From the NCBI GenBank assembly GCA_003282835.1, contig QBYL01000002.1, positions 84,864 to 148,863 on the forward strand: DNA of 64,000 nt, given 5' to 3'. Below are positions 16,575 through 27,802 of this stretch, piece after piece (within the stretch, counting starts at the first letter, position 1; every line of letters starts with the position of its first letter). The translations under genes were made by a program, and so were the position numbers. The notes under the pieces are model-generated. The model was not told where the DNA came from, made no database searches, and worked only from the letters and a program-made list of their open reading frames with translations. This DNA is from Pelagibacteraceae bacterium AG-325-J13 (GTDB lineage: Bacteria; Pseudomonadota; Alphaproteobacteria; Pelagibacterales; Pelagibacteraceae).

Positions 16575-17381
16575 ATGACAAAAAGTTTAATTTATTCTAT
16601 TATATTTCACTCTCTCATGATCTTGCTGACTGTGTTGAGTCTTCCTTTTATGACTAGAGAGCCAATTGATTTGCCTCCAATAGTTTCAGTCGAGTTAATC
16701 CAAATCTCTGATAAAACTAATATACCTTTTGCTCCAAAAGCGAGAAAAATTATTGAGGAGACTAAAAAAAAGGAGGAGAGAGTAGTTTCTGAACAAGCTC
16801 CACCCGCAGCTAAAGCAAAGGAAAAACCTGATAGAATACCTTTACCTGACGATAAAAAAGAGAAAAAACAAATTGTTAAAAAAAAACAAAATCCCGAAGA
16901 AGTAATCCCACAAATAAGACAATCATCAGAGTTTGAAAAAAAAGAGATAATTGACACTAATCAGATAGCAGCTTTGATTGATAAAGCTAAAGAGGTAGAG
17001 GCAGTAAAAAAAAATAAAACTGATAAATTAACTCAAAGTAGTGTAAAAAATTCTTTTGCTAGTGGCTTAACATTATCTCAAGAAGATGCCTTAAAAGCAC
17101 AGATCTTTGGTTGCTGGAGTGTTCCTTTAGGTTTACCTTTTGACGATGATTTGTTAGTAAGAATTAAATTGAAATTAAAAAAAGATGGCACGATCATGAA
17201 ATCTGAAATATTAGATCACCAAAGAATGAATAAACCAGGACAAAAGTTTTATAAAGTTTTAGCAGAGAGTGCTTTAAGGGCAGTAAGGTTATGCCAACCG
17301 CTAAAAGTTCCACCGACAGGATATGAAAAATGGAAAGACCTACAATTAAATTTCAACCCTACAGAAATGCTCAAGGGATAG
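16575..17381 (+). CDS. tolA: Tol-Pal system protein TolA
   Basis: The 268-residue protein has one N-terminal membrane helix (about residues 5-24), a proline- and lysine-rich extended linker (about 60-165, with KKKEERV and [11 protein letters not shown] charged repeats) and a C-terminal TonB/TolA-like domain beginning near [15 protein letters not shown]. It spans the periplasm and links TolQR to TolB and Pal. The linker is shorter than the long alanine-rich helix of E. coli TolA (421 residues). Alphaproteobacterial members are generally shorter. It is tightly packed between tolR and tolB. Confidence 0.88.
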   Translation: MTKSLIYSIIFHSLMILLTVLSLPFMTREPIDLPPIVSVELIQISDKTNIPFAPKARKIIEETKKKEERVVSEQAPPAAKAKEKPDRIPLPDDKKEKKQIVKKKQNPEEVIPQIRQSSEFEKKEIIDTNQIAALIDKAKEVEAVKKNKTDKLTQSSVKNSFASGLTLSQEDALKAQIFGCWSVPLGLPFDDDLLVRIKLKLKKDGTIMKSEILDHQRMNKPGQKFYKVLAESALRAVRLCQPLKVPPTGYEKWKDLQLNFNPTEMLKG

Positions 17382-17382
17382 T

Positions 17383-18720
17383 ATGAAAAGAATATCTTTT
17401 TTTTTAATTATATTTTTCCTTTATACCAAAAGTACATATGCGTTAATAGAGATAGATATTACTAGAGGTAACTTAGATCCTCTGCCTATCGCAGTTTCAC
17501 CGTTACATGTGGATGTTAAGTCAGAGACTCATAAGGATATGAATATTAAGGAATTAGGGAGTGAGATATCTAAAATAATAGAAAAAAATTTTAAAAATAC
17601 AGGTTTATTTAATCCTCTTAAAAAAGAAGCATTTGTCCAAAAACCAGATATTGCTCATCTCAAACCGAGATTTGAAGATTGGAGATTAATTAAAGCACAA
17701 GCTCTGGTGACTGGCAAACTCTTGGTAAAAGATGAAAAATTAAAAGTTGAATTTAGATTGTGGGATTTAACTGCAGCTAAAGAAATGACTGCGTTAGCGT
17801 TCACAACCACACCATCAAATTGGAGAAGGGTGGCTCATATCATTTCTGACAAAATATATGAGCGTTTAACTGGTGAAGAAGGGTACTTTGATACCAGAAT
17901 TATTTATGTATCAGAAAGCGGTCCTAAAAATGAAAGAATTAAAAAACTAGCTATTATGGATCAAGATGGGGCTAGCACAAAATACCTGACTTTAGGAAAC
18001 GAGCTTGTTTTAACACCAAGATTTAACCCCACAAACCAAATGGTAACTTATCTTTCTTATTTTAGAAATATGCCTAGAGTTTACTTACTTGATATTGAAA
18101 CCGGCATGCAAGAAGTTGTTGGTAATTTTCCTGGAATGACCTTTGCGCCTAGGTTCTCTCCGGATGGGAAAAAAATTATAATGAGTTTTGCAGAGGATGG
18201 TAATTCGGATATTTATACGATGGATTTAGAGACACGAGTCGTAGAGAGAATTACTAATCATTCTTCAATTGATACTTCACCTTCATTTTCTCCTGATGGT
18301 AAATTTATATGCTTTAACTCTGATCGTAGTGGTTTGCAGCAAATTTATGTTATGAGAAGTGATGGTAGCGACGTTAAAAGAATCACTTTTGGAAAGGGTA
18401 TATATGGAACACCAGTTTGGTCTCCTAGAGGTGACCTTATTGCTTTTACAAAAGTTCGAAAAGGGAGATTTTATATTGGAGTGATGCGAACAGACGGTTC
18501 AGGAGAAAGATTATTGACAGAAAATTTTTATCAAGAGGCCCCTTCGTGGTCACCTAATGGTAGAGTTCTTGTATTCTACAGAGAGACTAAATCTGGTTCT
18601 AAGGGAGAGGGTTTTTCAGCTTCGCTTTGGTCAATAGATATAACAGGTTATAATGAGAGAAAACTAACAACAAAAACAGATGCCTCCGACCCATCTTGGT
18701 CCTCATTACTATCAAAGTGA
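17383..18720 (+). CDS. tolB: Tol-Pal system beta-propeller protein TolB
   Basis: TolB is a 445-residue periplasmic protein with a cleaved signal peptide ([20 protein letters not shown]). An N-terminal domain contains VTGKLL and the FRLWD element, then five to six WD40-like PD40 repeats ([57 protein letters not shown]) form the C-terminal propeller that binds Pal. It begins one base after tolA, and pal follows 77 bp later behind its own ribosome site. Confidence 0.96.
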   Translation: MKRISFFLIIFFLYTKSTYALIEIDITRGNLDPLPIAVSPLHVDVKSETHKDMNIKELGSEISKIIEKNFKNTGLFNPLKKEAFVQKPDIAHLKPRFEDWRLIKAQALVTGKLLVKDEKLKVEFRLWDLTAAKEMTALAFTTTPSNWRRVAHIISDKIYERLTGEEGYFDTRIIYVSESGPKNERIKKLAIMDQDGASTKYLTLGNELVLTPRFNPTNQMVTYLSYFRNMPRVYLLDIETGMQEVVGNFPGMTFAPRFSPDGKKIIMSFAEDGNSDIYTMDLETRVVERITNHSSIDTSPSFSPDGKFICFNSDRSGLQQIYVMRSDGSDVKRITFGKGIYGTPVWSPRGDLIAFTKVRKGRFYIGVMRTDGSGERLLTENFYQEAPSWSPNGRVLVFYRETKSGSKGEGFSASLWSIDITGYNERKLTTKTDASDPSWSSLLSK

Positions 18721-18797
18721 GGGTATTTTTAATGTAAATTAAGCTTGAATAATCTTTAATAATTTGAAATATTTCAACAATAAACCCAGGGGAAAAA

Positions 18798-19271
18798 ATG
18801 ACATTTAACACGAATTTAAAAAATATACTTTTGGTAGTTTTTACTACATTGATTTTAAGTGCTTGTTCTACAGCAAAAAAATCAAATTTGGATGGCGATG
18901 TATATACCGGAAAAGAAACGGTAAAATACCTAGCTTCGGGTGTTCCAGATAGAGTATTTTTTGCGACAAACAAATCTTCTTTAACAACTGCATCGAGAGC
19001 GACTCTTAGAAAACAAGCTAAATTTCTAAGAAAAAATAAAAAACTTAATGTTACAATTGAAGGTCACGCTGATGAGAGAGGTACGAGAGAATATAACTTA
19101 GCTTTAGGTGAGCGAAGAGCGAATGCTGCTAAAGACTACCTGATGACTTATGGTATCTCTGGCAAGAGAATTTCTGTAATTAGTTATGGAAAAGAAAAGC
19201 CAGTTAATCCAGCATCAACTCCTTTAGCTTGGTCTCAAAACAGAAGATCAGTTACTGTAAAAGTAAATTAA
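18798..19271 (+). CDS. pal: Peptidoglycan-associated lipoprotein Pal
   Basis: Pal is an outer-membrane lipoprotein that anchors to peptidoglycan. The lipobox is LSAC at about residue 22 (TLILSACSTAKK), and the OmpA-like domain includes VTIEGHADERGTREYNLALG and the RRSVTV ending, with the diaminopimelate-binding D and R of the TDxxGxxxYNxxLSxxRA signature recognisable. An AGGGG lies 5-6 bases before the ATG. It is the last gene before a strong intrinsic terminator, so tolQRAB-pal looks like one transcription unit. Confidence 0.96.
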   Translation: MTFNTNLKNILLVVFTTLILSACSTAKKSNLDGDVYTGKETVKYLASGVPDRVFFATNKSSLTTASRATLRKQAKFLRKNKKLNVTIEGHADERGTREYNLALGERRANAAKDYLMTYGISGKRISVISYGKEKPVNPASTPLAWSQNRRSVTVKVN

Positions 19272-19290
19272 TACTTTAAATAAAGATTTA

Positions 19291-19328
19291 GACCCTTTAA
19301 TAATTGATTATTAAAGGGTCTTTTTTTT
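19291..19328 (+). terminator. Intrinsic terminator after pal
   Basis: A perfect 13-bp stem, GACCCTTTAATAA paired with TTATTAAAGGGTC, has a TTGA loop and is followed directly by eight T (19321-19328). It lies 20 bp after the pal stop and 28 bp before cpoB. It is one of only two strong intrinsic terminators I found in the window. It separates tolQRAB-pal from the cpoB-tilS-ftsH run. Confidence 0.93.
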
Positions 19329-19355
19329 GCCATTTTGTCTATTTAAAGATTCATA

Positions 19356-20312
19356 ATGGATATGATTAATAAAAAATTCATTTTTTACTTATCGATTTTA
19401 CTAATAAATTTGAATGTATCACTTCATGCAGAGGAAGATGAAATTTTAATACAGAGCTTGTCTGATCAAATTAAAGCTTTAAATTATGATATTAAAACAT
19501 TAGAAAAAGCAGTGTACCAAAAATCAGATATTTCTTCTACATCAAGCCCAAGTCAATCTGACGGTTTAAGCGAAGATATCTTAACAAAACATCTTCTTAA
19601 ATTAAGTGAGATTGAAGATCAATTCAGAGAATTAACAAATAAATTTGAAGAAGTAAATTTTAAATTAGATAAATTATCAACACGAGTTACAAAAATTCAA
19701 TCAGATACTCAATTGAGATTTTCTGATCTCGAAAATACTGATGCTCCAAAAAATTTAACATCAAAGAAACAATTACCTGGATCTAGCAAACCAGCAGATT
19801 TTGGTGCGAACCCAGGTTATACTGTTTCTAATTTACCAGACAAACAAGAAACAAATTCTATTGCCAGTGCTCAAACTGTAATTACTGAAGAACCTGAAGC
19901 TAAAGAGTCATTACTACCAGATAAACCACCTAAAGAACAATATGAGTTTGCGGTTAGTTTTATGAAAGTGGGAGACTATGAAACTGCTGAATTTGCTTTA
20001 CAGGAATTTATTCAAAAAAATAAAGATCATGATTTAGCGGGTAACGCTCAGTTTTGGTATGGAGAAACATTTAGAATAAGACAACTTTATTCTGATGCAG
20101 CTACAGCATATTTAGACGGTTATCAAAATTATCCAAAAAGCAAAAAAGCTCCAGACAATCTTTTGAAATTAGGTATTACAATGGTTCAATTAGGTGAAAA
20201 AGATCAGGGTTGTAAAATGATTTCTGGCGTGAAAAAAGAATATCCAAAAGCTAGCAAGTCTGTGTTACAAAAAGCTCAATATGAGCAAAAAAAATTCAAA
20301 TGTAATTCTTAA
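19356..20312 (+). CDS. cpoB: Cell division coordinator CpoB (YbgF)
   Basis: CpoB links the Tol system with peptidoglycan synthesis during constriction. The 318-residue protein has a signal peptide (about residues 1-25, ending SLHA), an N-terminal coiled coil (about 28-125), a serine/proline-rich linker, and a C-terminal TPR region starting near PKEQYEFAVSFMKVGDYETA with AGNAQFWYGETFRIRQLYSDA and YPKSKKAPDNLLKLG, typical of YbgF. A second Met at codon 3 could be the start. It overlaps tilS by 32 bp. Confidence 0.92.
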   Translation: MDMINKKFIFYLSILLINLNVSLHAEEDEILIQSLSDQIKALNYDIKTLEKAVYQKSDISSTSSPSQSDGLSEDILTKHLLKLSEIEDQFRELTNKFEEVNFKLDKLSTRVTKIQSDTQLRFSDLENTDAPKNLTSKKQLPGSSKPADFGANPGYTVSNLPDKQETNSIASAQTVITEEPEAKESLLPDKPPKEQYEFAVSFMKVGDYETAEFALQEFIQKNKDHDLAGNAQFWYGETFRIRQLYSDAATAYLDGYQNYPKSKKAPDNLLKLGITMVQLGEKDQGCKMISGVKKEYPKASKSVLQKAQYEQKKFKCNS

Positions 20313-21321
20313 GAATAACTTTGAAAATTATGAAGAATTATCAAAAATCTATTCGTCATTTTCTAAAAAATTAAAATCTTTAAAAAAGAAAACTTTTTTA
20401 GTAGCATTATCTGGTGGTCCAGATAGTTTAGCATTAACAGCTCTAGCTAAGTCTTATAGTTACAATAATAAATGTAAAATCTATTTTGTTTTAATCGACC
20501 ATAACTTAAGAAAAAATTCTTCAAAAGAAGCTCACTCAGTAAAAAAATTATTAAAAAAAAAACATGTAAGTTTAAATATTATCAAAAATAAAAAAACTAT
20601 AGAAAAAAACATACAAAGTGAAGCTAGAAAAATTAGATATGATTTTTTGACCTCGTTTTGTAAAAAGAAAAAAATTAAAGTTATTCTAACAGCTCATAAT
20701 TTTGAGGATCAAGTTGAAACATTTTTTATTAGATTATCAAGGGGGAGTGGTTTGCATGGACTTTCCTCCATGAAAGAAATAAATACTATTACAAAAAAGA
20801 TAGTTTTAGTGAGACCTTTACTAGAAACAAAAAAAACACAATTAAAAAAAATAGCTAGATTAATATTTGGTAAATTTTATAAAGATCCAACTAATACTGA
20901 TAGAAAGTATCTTAGAACGAGAATAAGAAGTTTAAAAAATTCACTTGAATCAAGCGGACTAAATTATGATAGAATATTTCAATCAATTAATAACTTAGCT
21001 TCAAGCAGAGATACTTTAGATTTATTTTTTAATAAAATTTATTTAAAGATAGTAAATTTGAATAAAAAAGGAGTATTTATCAATTTTAAAGAATACAATA
21101 AGTTAAATCAAGAAATGAAATTTAGAATTATGAAAAGATCTATACAAGATTTTACTAACTCGTATTACTCTGCTCGTTCAAAAAAGATACTTAATTTAAT
21201 GCAACAAATTGAGAATAATGACAAAGTGCAACACTTTTTAAGTGGATGTGTAATATTTAGAGAAAAGAATCAGTTAATTTTAAAAAAACAGAATAAAAGT
21301 ATAAAATTTAATAAAAACTGA
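20281..21321 (+). CDS. tilS: tRNA(Ile)-lysidine synthase
   Basis: TilS changes C34 to lysidine in the CAT-anticodon tRNA-Ile so that it reads AUA. The PP-loop motif LVALSGGPDSLAL is at about residues 39-51, followed by DHNLR and SEARKIRYDF, and the HNFEDQVETFFIRLSRGSGLHGL block, which is a TilS signature. The 346-residue length fits the short alphaproteobacterial form. The assigned ATG overlaps cpoB by 32 bp without an obvious Shine-Dalgarno; no better start was seen before the PP-loop. This activity matters in such an A+T-rich genome, where ATA codons are common. Confidence 0.93.
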   Translation: MSKKNSNVILKNNFENYEELSKIYSSFSKKLKSLKKKTFLVALSGGPDSLALTALAKSYSYNNKCKIYFVLIDHNLRKNSSKEAHSVKKLLKKKHVSLNIIKNKKTIEKNIQSEARKIRYDFLTSFCKKKKIKVILTAHNFEDQVETFFIRLSRGSGLHGLSSMKEINTITKKIVLVRPLLETKKTQLKKIARLIFGKFYKDPTNTDRKYLRTRIRSLKNSLESSGLNYDRIFQSINNLASSRDTLDLFFNKIYLKIVNLNKKGVFINFKEYNKLNQEMKFRIMKRSIQDFTNSYYSARSKKILNLMQQIENNDKVQHFLSGCVIFREKNQLILKKQNKSIKFNKN

Positions 21322-21398
21322 CATATTTTGTCTTATTTACAACTTAATTTAAATTAGAATATACTTGTTTATTATTAATTAATGCTTATTTAGACAAT

Positions 21399-23294
21399 AT
21401 GAATTTAAAGAATCTTATAATGTGGGCAATTATAGTTTTACTTTCAGTAGGACTATTTAACATGTTTCAAGACCCAAAAAAGATAAATGCTGAAAAAAAC
21501 AATCTTCCTTTCTCAGAATTCTTAAATGAAGTAGACTCTGGAAGGGTTGTTGAAGTTAAAATCCAAGGAAATAATATTTCTGGTATTTTATCAGACGGTA
21601 AATCTTTTAATACCTATTCTCCAAATTATCCTGAGCTAGTAGATAAATTAAACTCAAACGAAGTGAGCATTATAGCTTCACCAACTGAAGATAAAATGCC
21701 ATCCTTACTAGGTATTTTATTATCATGGTTTCCAATGTTGTTGCTTATTGGTGTTTGGATATTTTTTATGCGTCAAATGCAGGGAGGTAAAGGTGGCGCA
21801 ATGGGATTTGGAAGATCTAAAGCAAAATTATTAAATGAAGCGCAAGGAAAAGTTACTTTTAACGATGTTGCGGGCGTAGAAGAAGCAAAAGAGGAAGTTG
21901 AAGAAATTGTAGAATTTTTAAAAGACCCAAAAAAATTTAGTAGGCTTGGTGGTAAAATACCTAAAGGTGCATTATTAATTGGTCCACCAGGTACAGGAAA
22001 AACTTTATTGGCAAAAGCTATTGCAGGCGAAGCCAATGTTCCATTTTTTTCAATATCGGGATCAGACTTTGTTGAAATGTTTGTTGGCGTAGGTGCTTCA
22101 AGAGTTAGAGATATGTTTGAACAAGGTAAAAAGCATTCACCTTGTATTATTTTTATTGATGAGATTGATGCAGTCGGAAGAAGCAGAGGTGCAGGTTTAG
22201 GTGGAGGTAATGATGAAAGAGAACAAACGCTTAACCAACTTTTAGTTGAAATGGATGGTTTTGATACAAATGAAGGTATTATTTTAATTGCAGCAACTAA
22301 TAGACCTGATGTTTTAGATCCTGCATTGTTAAGACCAGGAAGGTTTGATAGACAAGTAGTAGTAGGAAACCCAGACATTATTGGCAGGGAAGCGATTTTA
22401 AAAGTGCACGTTAAGAAAATTAGCACTGGTCCAGATGTAAAATTGAGAACTATTGCCAGGGGAACACCTGGTTTTTCTGGAGCTGACCTAGCAAATTTAA
22501 TTAATGAGTCAGCATTATTAGCTGCTAGAAAAAATAAAAGAGTTGTCACAATGTCTGATATAGAAGAAGCAAAAGACAAAGTTATGATGGGTGCTGAAAG
22601 AAGATCAATGGTAATGTCAGAGGATGAGAAAAAATTAACAGCTTATCATGAAGGCGGTCATGCAATAGTAGCATTAAACGAAAAAGCATCAGATCCTATT
22701 CATAAAGCAACTATTATACCTAGGGGAAGAGCATTAGGAATGGTGATGAGACTGCCTGAGAGAGATCAACTTTCAGTAACTAGAGAAAAAATGCATTCTG
22801 ATATAGCGGTGGCTATGGGCGGAAGAATAGCTGAAGAAATAATTTTTGGACATGATAAAGTTACTTCTGGGGCCTCATCTGATATCGACATGGTAACAAA
22901 AATGGCAAAAAATATGGTAACGAAATATGGAATGAGCAAAGAATTAGGTACCATAGCATATGGAGAAAACGAAGAAGAAGTATTTTTAGGCAGATCAGTT
23001 ACAAAACAACAAAACATGTCAGAAGAAACCGCCAAAAAGGTTGATGCTGAAGTAAAAAAAATTGTAGACAAAGGTTATGAGAGAGCAAGAAAAGTTTTAA
23101 CTGAAAAAATTGATGATTTACATAAAATTGCTAAAGCTCTTTTGGTTTACGAAACTCTATCCGGAGATGAAATTAGAGATTTAATCTTAAAAGATATCAA
23201 ACCAACAAGATCTTTCAAAGAAGAGGATGAAAATGATGGAAAATCTTCCTCAGCACTCGGTTCGCTAGGTTTAAAGCCAAAACCTGCATTATAA
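21399..23294 (+). CDS. ftsH: ATP-dependent zinc metalloprotease FtsH
   Basis: FtsH is a membrane-bound AAA+ protease that degrades misassembled membrane proteins and short-lived regulators. The 631-residue protein has two membrane helices (about 4-22 and 106-125), Walker [14 protein letters not shown], Walker B IIFIDEID, the SRH region with [20 protein letters not shown], and a zinc site HEGGH. The last usually reads HEAGH, but the HExxH core is kept. It follows tilS after 77 bp. RpoH, a classic FtsH substrate in other bacteria, is encoded 4.5 kb downstream. Confidence 0.97.
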   Translation: MNLKNLIMWAIIVLLSVGLFNMFQDPKKINAEKNNLPFSEFLNEVDSGRVVEVKIQGNNISGILSDGKSFNTYSPNYPELVDKLNSNEVSIIASPTEDKMPSLLGILLSWFPMLLLIGVWIFFMRQMQGGKGGAMGFGRSKAKLLNEAQGKVTFNDVAGVEEAKEEVEEIVEFLKDPKKFSRLGGKIPKGALLIGPPGTGKTLLAKAIAGEANVPFFSISGSDFVEMFVGVGASRVRDMFEQGKKHSPCIIFIDEIDAVGRSRGAGLGGGNDEREQTLNQLLVEMDGFDTNEGIILIAATNRPDVLDPALLRPGRFDRQVVVGNPDIIGREAILKVHVKKISTGPDVKLRTIARGTPGFSGADLANLINESALLAARKNKRVVTMSDIEEAKDKVMMGAERRSMVMSEDEKKLTAYHEGGHAIVALNEKASDPIHKATIIPRGRALGMVMRLPERDQLSVTREKMHSDIAVAMGGRIAEEIIFGHDKVTSGASSDIDMVTKMAKNMVTKYGMSKELGTIAYGENEEEVFLGRSVTKQQNMSEETAKKVDAEVKKIVDKGYERARKVLTEKIDDLHKIAKALLVYETLSGDEIRDLILKDIKPTRSFKEEDENDGKSSSALGSLGLKPKPAL

Positions 23295-23301
23295 TCTAAA
23301 C

Positions 23302-24360
23302 ATGATAAAATATTACACTAGAGCGTGTAATTTTCATTATGGCAAATACTCAAAATTTTTAATCAATAAAAAATTAGCCCTTCCACTGTGTGGTAATAAA
23401 CATATATCATTTGATAAAATAGAAATAATCACAAGAAAAAAAAATAAAATTTCATCAAAATTTATAAATTTAAAAGATATTAAAAATTTAAAAAAAGCAG
23501 AAAAGAAAAAAATTACGTTAGATCTTAATAAGATTACATCAAAAAGAAGAAATTTTTTAAAAAATATTAATTTTAGTAAACCGTCTATAATGGGAATTTT
23601 AAATTTAACTCCTGATAGTTTTTCTGATGGTGGTGTTTTTAATAACTATAAAAAAGCAAACAAACATGTAATTGATATGGTAAAATATGGTGCAAAAATT
23701 ATCGATGTAGGAGGTGAGTCAACTAGACCTGGATCACAAACGATTTCAGAAAAAGAAGAATGGAGACGAGTAGAAAAAATAATTAAAAGTGTAAAAAATA
23801 AATATAAGAATATTTGTTTTTCTATTGACACACGTAAATCTGAAATAATGACAAAATCGATTAAATATGGAGTTTCATTAGTAAATGATGTATCTGGGTT
23901 TGAATACGACAAAAGCTCTTTATTAAAATTAAGAAAATACGATATTCCTAAAGTCTTACATCATATGCAAGGAACACCCAATACAATGCAGATAAAACCA
24001 AAATATAAACATGTGTTATTGGATATATATGATTTTTTTGAGAGGGGTATTTCACAAATTGATAATAAAAAAATTGTGTTAGATCCTGGAATTGGCTTTG
24101 GAAAAAATTTGAAACATAATTTGACTTTAATATCAAACATTTCTCTGTTTCATAGTCTTGGGTTTCCTATTTTGATTGGAACATCTAGAAAAAGGTTTAT
24201 CAATCAAATTTCTGGAATAAATGATAGTAAAAAAAGGATCGGAGGAACAGTTGCATCTGTTTTATTTTTGTTATCGCAAGGTATTCAAATTTTTAGAGTA
24301 CATGACGTGAATGAGATAAAACAATCTATGCTAGTATTTGAAAGAATACTATCTAATTAA
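23302..24360 (+). CDS. folP: Dihydropteroate synthase
   Basis: FolP condenses DHPPP with p-aminobenzoate in folate synthesis. The TIM-barrel motifs begin near residue 93 with PSIMGILNLTPDSFSDGG, followed by IIDVGGESTRPGS, SIDTRKSE, VNDVSGF and IVLDPGIGFGK. A lysine-rich N-terminal extension of about 90 residues precedes them; similar extensions are usual in alphaproteobacterial DHPS. It starts 7 bp after ftsH and 6 bp before glmM, the classical ftsH-folP-glmM order. Confidence 0.96.
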   Translation: MIKYYTRACNFHYGKYSKFLINKKLALPLCGNKHISFDKIEIITRKKNKISSKFINLKDIKNLKKAEKKKITLDLNKITSKRRNFLKNINFSKPSIMGILNLTPDSFSDGGVFNNYKKANKHVIDMVKYGAKIIDVGGESTRPGSQTISEKEEWRRVEKIIKSVKNKYKNICFSIDTRKSEIMTKSIKYGVSLVNDVSGFEYDKSSLLKLRKYDIPKVLHHMQGTPNTMQIKPKYKHVLLDIYDFFERGISQIDNKKIVLDPGIGFGKNLKHNLTLISNISLFHSLGFPILIGTSRKRFINQISGINDSKKRIGGTVASVLFLLSQGIQIFRVHDVNEIKQSMLVFERILSN

Positions 24361-24366
24361 TAATAA

Positions 24367-25701
24367 ATGACACGTAAATATTTTGGAACTGATGGAATCA
24401 GAGGAACTGTTAACCAAGGCAATATAACAGGAGAAAAATTTTTTAAATTTGGTTTAGCTTCAGGAACATACTTTAAAAATCAAAAAAAAATTAAACAAAT
24501 TGCGATTATCGCAAAAGACACAAGACTATCAGGTTATACTTTAGAACCTGCATTAGTTTCTGGTTTAGTATCAGGTGGTATGCATGTAATAACATTAGGG
24601 CCATTGCCAACCAATGGCCTAGCAATGTTAACTAAATCAATGAAAGCTAATATGGGTATTATGATTACAGCATCACATAATCCATTTCATGATAACGGCT
24701 TAAAGCTTTTTGGACCTGATGGAATGAAACTTTCTAATCGAATAGAAAAAAAAATTGAAAAACTAATTGATACAAAGAATGCTAAACAATTAACTAATCC
24801 AAAATTACTTGGAAGAGTTAAACGGCTTGAAAACGGTAATGAGAGATACATAAATATTCTTAAAAAAAACTTTCCAAAAAATTTTAATTTAAAGGGTACA
24901 AAAATAGTCTTAGATTGTGCAAATGGCGCTGCTTATAAAGCCGCTCCAAAACTTTTAAAAGATCTTGGTGCTAAAGTTTTCCCAATTGGAGTAAAACCTA
25001 ATGGATTAAATATTAATAGAAAATGTGGATCAACTTATCCTTCTAAAATTTGTTCTGCTGTTAAAAAATTTAAAGCACACATTGGAATTTCATTCGATGG
25101 AGATGCAGACAGAGTAATAATGTGTGACGAAAAAGGAAAAATTAAAGATGGTGATCAAATAATTGCCATGCTTGCGAAAAGATGGAAATCTAAACATATT
25201 CTTAAGGGGGGTGTAATAGGTACTTTAATGTCAAATCTAGGTTTAGAAAAATATTTAGATAATGAAAAAATTAAGTTTTCAAGAGCACAAGTAGGAGATC
25301 GTTATGTTAAAGAAAAAATGAAAAAAATGAATTATAATTTAGGAGGAGAGCAGTCAGGTCATATAATACTTGGTAAATTTGCAACTACTGGAGACGGTTT
25401 GTTAGTAGCTTTGGAGGTTTTATTTTCTTTACGAAAAGGTAAAAAGGCGAGCGAGCTTTTAAATGTATTTAAACCTTTACCTCAAATTTTGGAAAATGTT
25501 ATAGTCAAAGATAAAAATGTAATTTTTAAAAAGAATTGTAAACAAGCAATATTGAAAGCAAATAAAATTATGAAAAAAAAAGGAAGAGTCTTAGTAAGAA
25601 GGTCTGGAACTGAACCAAAAATAAGAATTATGGCTGAGTCTCAAGATAGAAGTCTTATAATCAAATGCATTAAACTAATTAGACAGTCGATAAAACGTTG
25701 A
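24367..25701 (+). CDS. glmM: Phosphoglucosamine mutase
   Basis: GlmM converts glucosamine-6-phosphate to glucosamine-1-phosphate for peptidoglycan and LPS precursors. The 444-residue enzyme opens RKYFGTDGIRGTVN, has the phosphoserine loop ITASHNPFHDNGLK, the metal loop SFDGDADRVIM, the sugar-binding GGEQSGHI and the phosphate-binding VRRSGTEPKIRIM near the C terminus. All active-site elements are intact. Its TGA stop overlaps the TTG start of thiD. Confidence 0.97.
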   Translation: MTRKYFGTDGIRGTVNQGNITGEKFFKFGLASGTYFKNQKKIKQIAIIAKDTRLSGYTLEPALVSGLVSGGMHVITLGPLPTNGLAMLTKSMKANMGIMITASHNPFHDNGLKLFGPDGMKLSNRIEKKIEKLIDTKNAKQLTNPKLLGRVKRLENGNERYINILKKNFPKNFNLKGTKIVLDCANGAAYKAAPKLLKDLGAKVFPIGVKPNGLNINRKCGSTYPSKICSAVKKFKAHIGISFDGDADRVIMCDEKGKIKDGDQIIAMLAKRWKSKHILKGGVIGTLMSNLGLEKYLDNEKIKFSRAQVGDRYVKEKMKKMNYNLGGEQSGHIILGKFATTGDGLLVALEVLFSLRKGKKASELLNVFKPLPQILENVIVKDKNVIFKKNCKQAILKANKIMKKKGRVLVRRSGTEPKIRIMAESQDRSLIIKCIKLIRQSIKR

Positions 25702-26510
25702 AACCTAAATCAAAAGTATTAATAATTGCAGGTTCCGATTCATCTGGTGGCGCAGGAATTCAAGCTGATATTAAAACAGTAACAACTCTTGGTAGTTATG
25801 CAATGACTTCTGTAACAGCTGTAACATCACAGAATACAACGGGGGTAAATAAAGTTGTTTCAATTAACCCTAAAATTATTAAAGATCAAATACTATTTAC
25901 ATGCAGAGACATTAAACCAGATGCGATTAAAATAGGAATGCTCCATTCATCACAAATTATTAATTATGTTTTACAAGCTTTAAATAAGATTAATAACAAA
26001 AAGATAATTTTAGATCCAGTTATGATTGCAAAAGGTGGAACCCCCTTAATAAATAAGTCAGCTGTAAATATCTTAAGAAAAAAATTGATTAAAAAAGCTT
26101 ATTTAATAACCCCAAACATTCCAGAAGCTGAAATACTAACTAAAATAAAAATTTTAAACCTAGAAGATAAGATTAAAGCTGCTAAAATTTTATTAAGATT
26201 AGGTGTCAAAAATGTTTTAATTAAGGGTGGTCATAAAAAATCAAAATTTGTGGAAGATGTTCTTGTAAGCGATAAGACTGTTAATGTTTTCAAGAATAAA
26301 AAGATAAAGACAAGAAACACACATGGTACAGGTTGTACATTATCCAGCGCTATCACAACTTTTATTTCATGTGGAAAACCTTTAAAGAAATCCTGTGAGT
26401 TAGGCATTAAATATGTTAATCAAGCAATAGGATCTAATCCTAATTATGGAAAAGGACATGGTCCTATTAATCATTTAAATTCAATACTTTTAAATAATAG
26501 ATTTAAATAA
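25698..26510 (+). CDS. thiD: Hydroxymethylpyrimidine/phosphomethylpyrimidine kinase
   Basis: ThiD phosphorylates HMP and HMP-P to the pyrophosphate used by ThiE. The 270-residue ribokinase-like protein has [20 protein letters not shown] at the N terminus, DPVMIAKGG in the middle and [13 protein letters not shown] with the catalytic-type GTGC motif near residue 214. The start is TTG, fused to the glmM stop as TTGA, which argues for translational coupling. SAR11 is known to lack ThiC and to depend on an outside HMP source, so this kinase would be the entry point. That link is from the literature, not from the window. Confidence 0.95.
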   Translation: MKPKSKVLIIAGSDSSGGAGIQADIKTVTTLGSYAMTSVTAVTSQNTTGVNKVVSINPKIIKDQILFTCRDIKPDAIKIGMLHSSQIINYVLQALNKINNKKIILDPVMIAKGGTPLINKSAVNILRKKLIKKAYLITPNIPEAEILTKIKILNLEDKIKAAKILLRLGVKNVLIKGGHKKSKFVEDVLVSDKTVNVFKNKKIKTRNTHGTGCTLSSAITTFISCGKPLKKSCELGIKYVNQAIGSNPNYGKGHGPINHLNSILLNNRFK

Positions 26511-27802
26511 TGAAAAATATAGTTGTTGTTGGCTCACAATGGGGAGATGAAGGAAAAGGCAAAATAGTTGATTGGCTTTCTAGTCAAGCAGATGTTGTTG
26601 TTCGCTTTCAAGGAGGTCATAACGCAGGTCATACTTTAGTTATTGATAAAAAAGTTTTTAAATTAAGACTTTTACCATCAGGAATTGTCCGTGATGGAAA
26701 AGTGTCTATTTTAGGTAATGGTGTTGTTATCGACCCCTGGGCTTTGTTGGATGAAATAAAAGAGATTAAGAAAAAAGGAATTAACATTACCCCAGAAAAT
26801 TTTATGATATCAGAGACTGCTTCTCTAATTTTACCGTTTCATCAAGAAATGGATGAATTGAGAGAAGATGCTGCAGGAAAAGGTAAAATAGGAACTACAA
26901 AAAGAGGTATTGGCCCATGCTATGAGGATAAAGTAGGCCGAAGGTCAATACGGGTAATGGATCTTAGATCAAAGAGCAATCTTGAGAGTAGATTGGAAAA
27001 TGTATTGACACACCATAATTTAATAAGAAAAGGACTAAAAAAGAAAATACTCAAAAAAGATGACTTAAAAAAAGAATTATTGAAGATAGCTCCTGATATC
27101 TTAAAATTTGCAAAACCAGTTTGGTTAATATTAGAAAATTTTATAAAAGAGAGAAAAAAGATTTTATTCGAGGGCGCCCAAGGAATTCTTTTGGATGTAG
27201 ACCATGGTACATATCCTTATGTAACATCTTCAAATACTGTTCCAGCAATGGCTGCTACAGGAACTGGTTTAGGCCCTAATAAGATTAATTATGTTCTAGG
27301 CATAACCAAAGCTTATACTACTAGAGTAGGTAGTGGACCATTTCCTACTGAACTTAAAGATAAAATTGGTGAAAGTCTTGGGAAAAGGGGTAAAGAATTT
27401 GGAACGGTTACCTCAAGGAAGAGAAGATGCGGCTGGTTCGATGGTGTTTTAGTTCGTCAAACAATTAAAATTGCTGGTATAAATGGGATCGCATTGACTA
27501 AGTTAGATGTTCTGGATGAATTAAAAGAAATTAAGATTTGCATTGGTTATAATTTAAACGGTAAGAAGTTGGATTATTTGCCTTCAGCTTCTGAGGATCA
27601 GTTTAATGTTAAACCAATATACAAAACTTTCCCAGGATGGCAAAACCCTACACAAGGAATAAGGAATATTTCAGATTTACCAGAAAAGGCAAAAAATTAT
27701 ATTTACGCATTAGAGGATTTTATCGGTGCTAAAATATCTAGCATTTCTACGAGTCCCGAGAGAGAGGATACAATATTAATCGAAGACCCCTTCAAGACTT
27801 AA
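26510..27802 (+). CDS. purA: Adenylosuccinate synthetase
   Basis: PurA makes adenylosuccinate from IMP, aspartate and GTP. The 430-residue enzyme carries [13 protein letters not shown] at residues 5-17, the GHNAGHT loop, [14 protein letters not shown], a long middle domain and [16 protein letters not shown] near 300. The ATG overlaps the thiD stop by one base. Its TAA stop shares a TTAA with the convergent rpoH stop. Confidence 0.97.
   Translation: MKNIVVVGSQWGDEGKGKIVDWLSSQADVVVRFQGGHNAGHTLVIDKKVFKLRLLPSGIVRDGKVSILGNGVVIDPWALLDEIKEIKKKGINITPENFMISETASLILPFHQEMDELREDAAGKGKIGTTKRGIGPCYEDKVGRRSIRVMDLRSKSNLESRLENVLTHHNLIRKGLKKKILKKDDLKKELLKIAPDILKFAKPVWLILENFIKERKKILFEGAQGILLDVDHGTYPYVTSSNTVPAMAATGTGLGPNKINYVLGITKAYTTRVGSGPFPTELKDKIGESLGKRGKEFGTVTSRKRRCGWFDGVLVRQTIKIAGINGIALTKLDVLDELKEIKICIGYNLNGKKLDYLPSASEDQFNVKPIYKTFPGWQNPTQGIRNISDLPEKAKNYIYALEDFIGAKISSISTSPEREDTILIEDPFKT

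Noticed and set aside
18764..18777. 14-bp palindrome TTGAAATATTTCAA between tolB and pal
   Set aside because: At about 70% A+T roughly ten palindromes of this size are expected by chance in 64 kb, and no T run follows, so it is not called a terminator or operator.
21773..22579. Long minus-strand open frame opposite ftsH, and similar frames opposite typA, tolQ and dxs
   Set aside because: They lie wholly antisense to well-supported genes, have no ribosome site or family motif, and reflect codon structure of the real gene.
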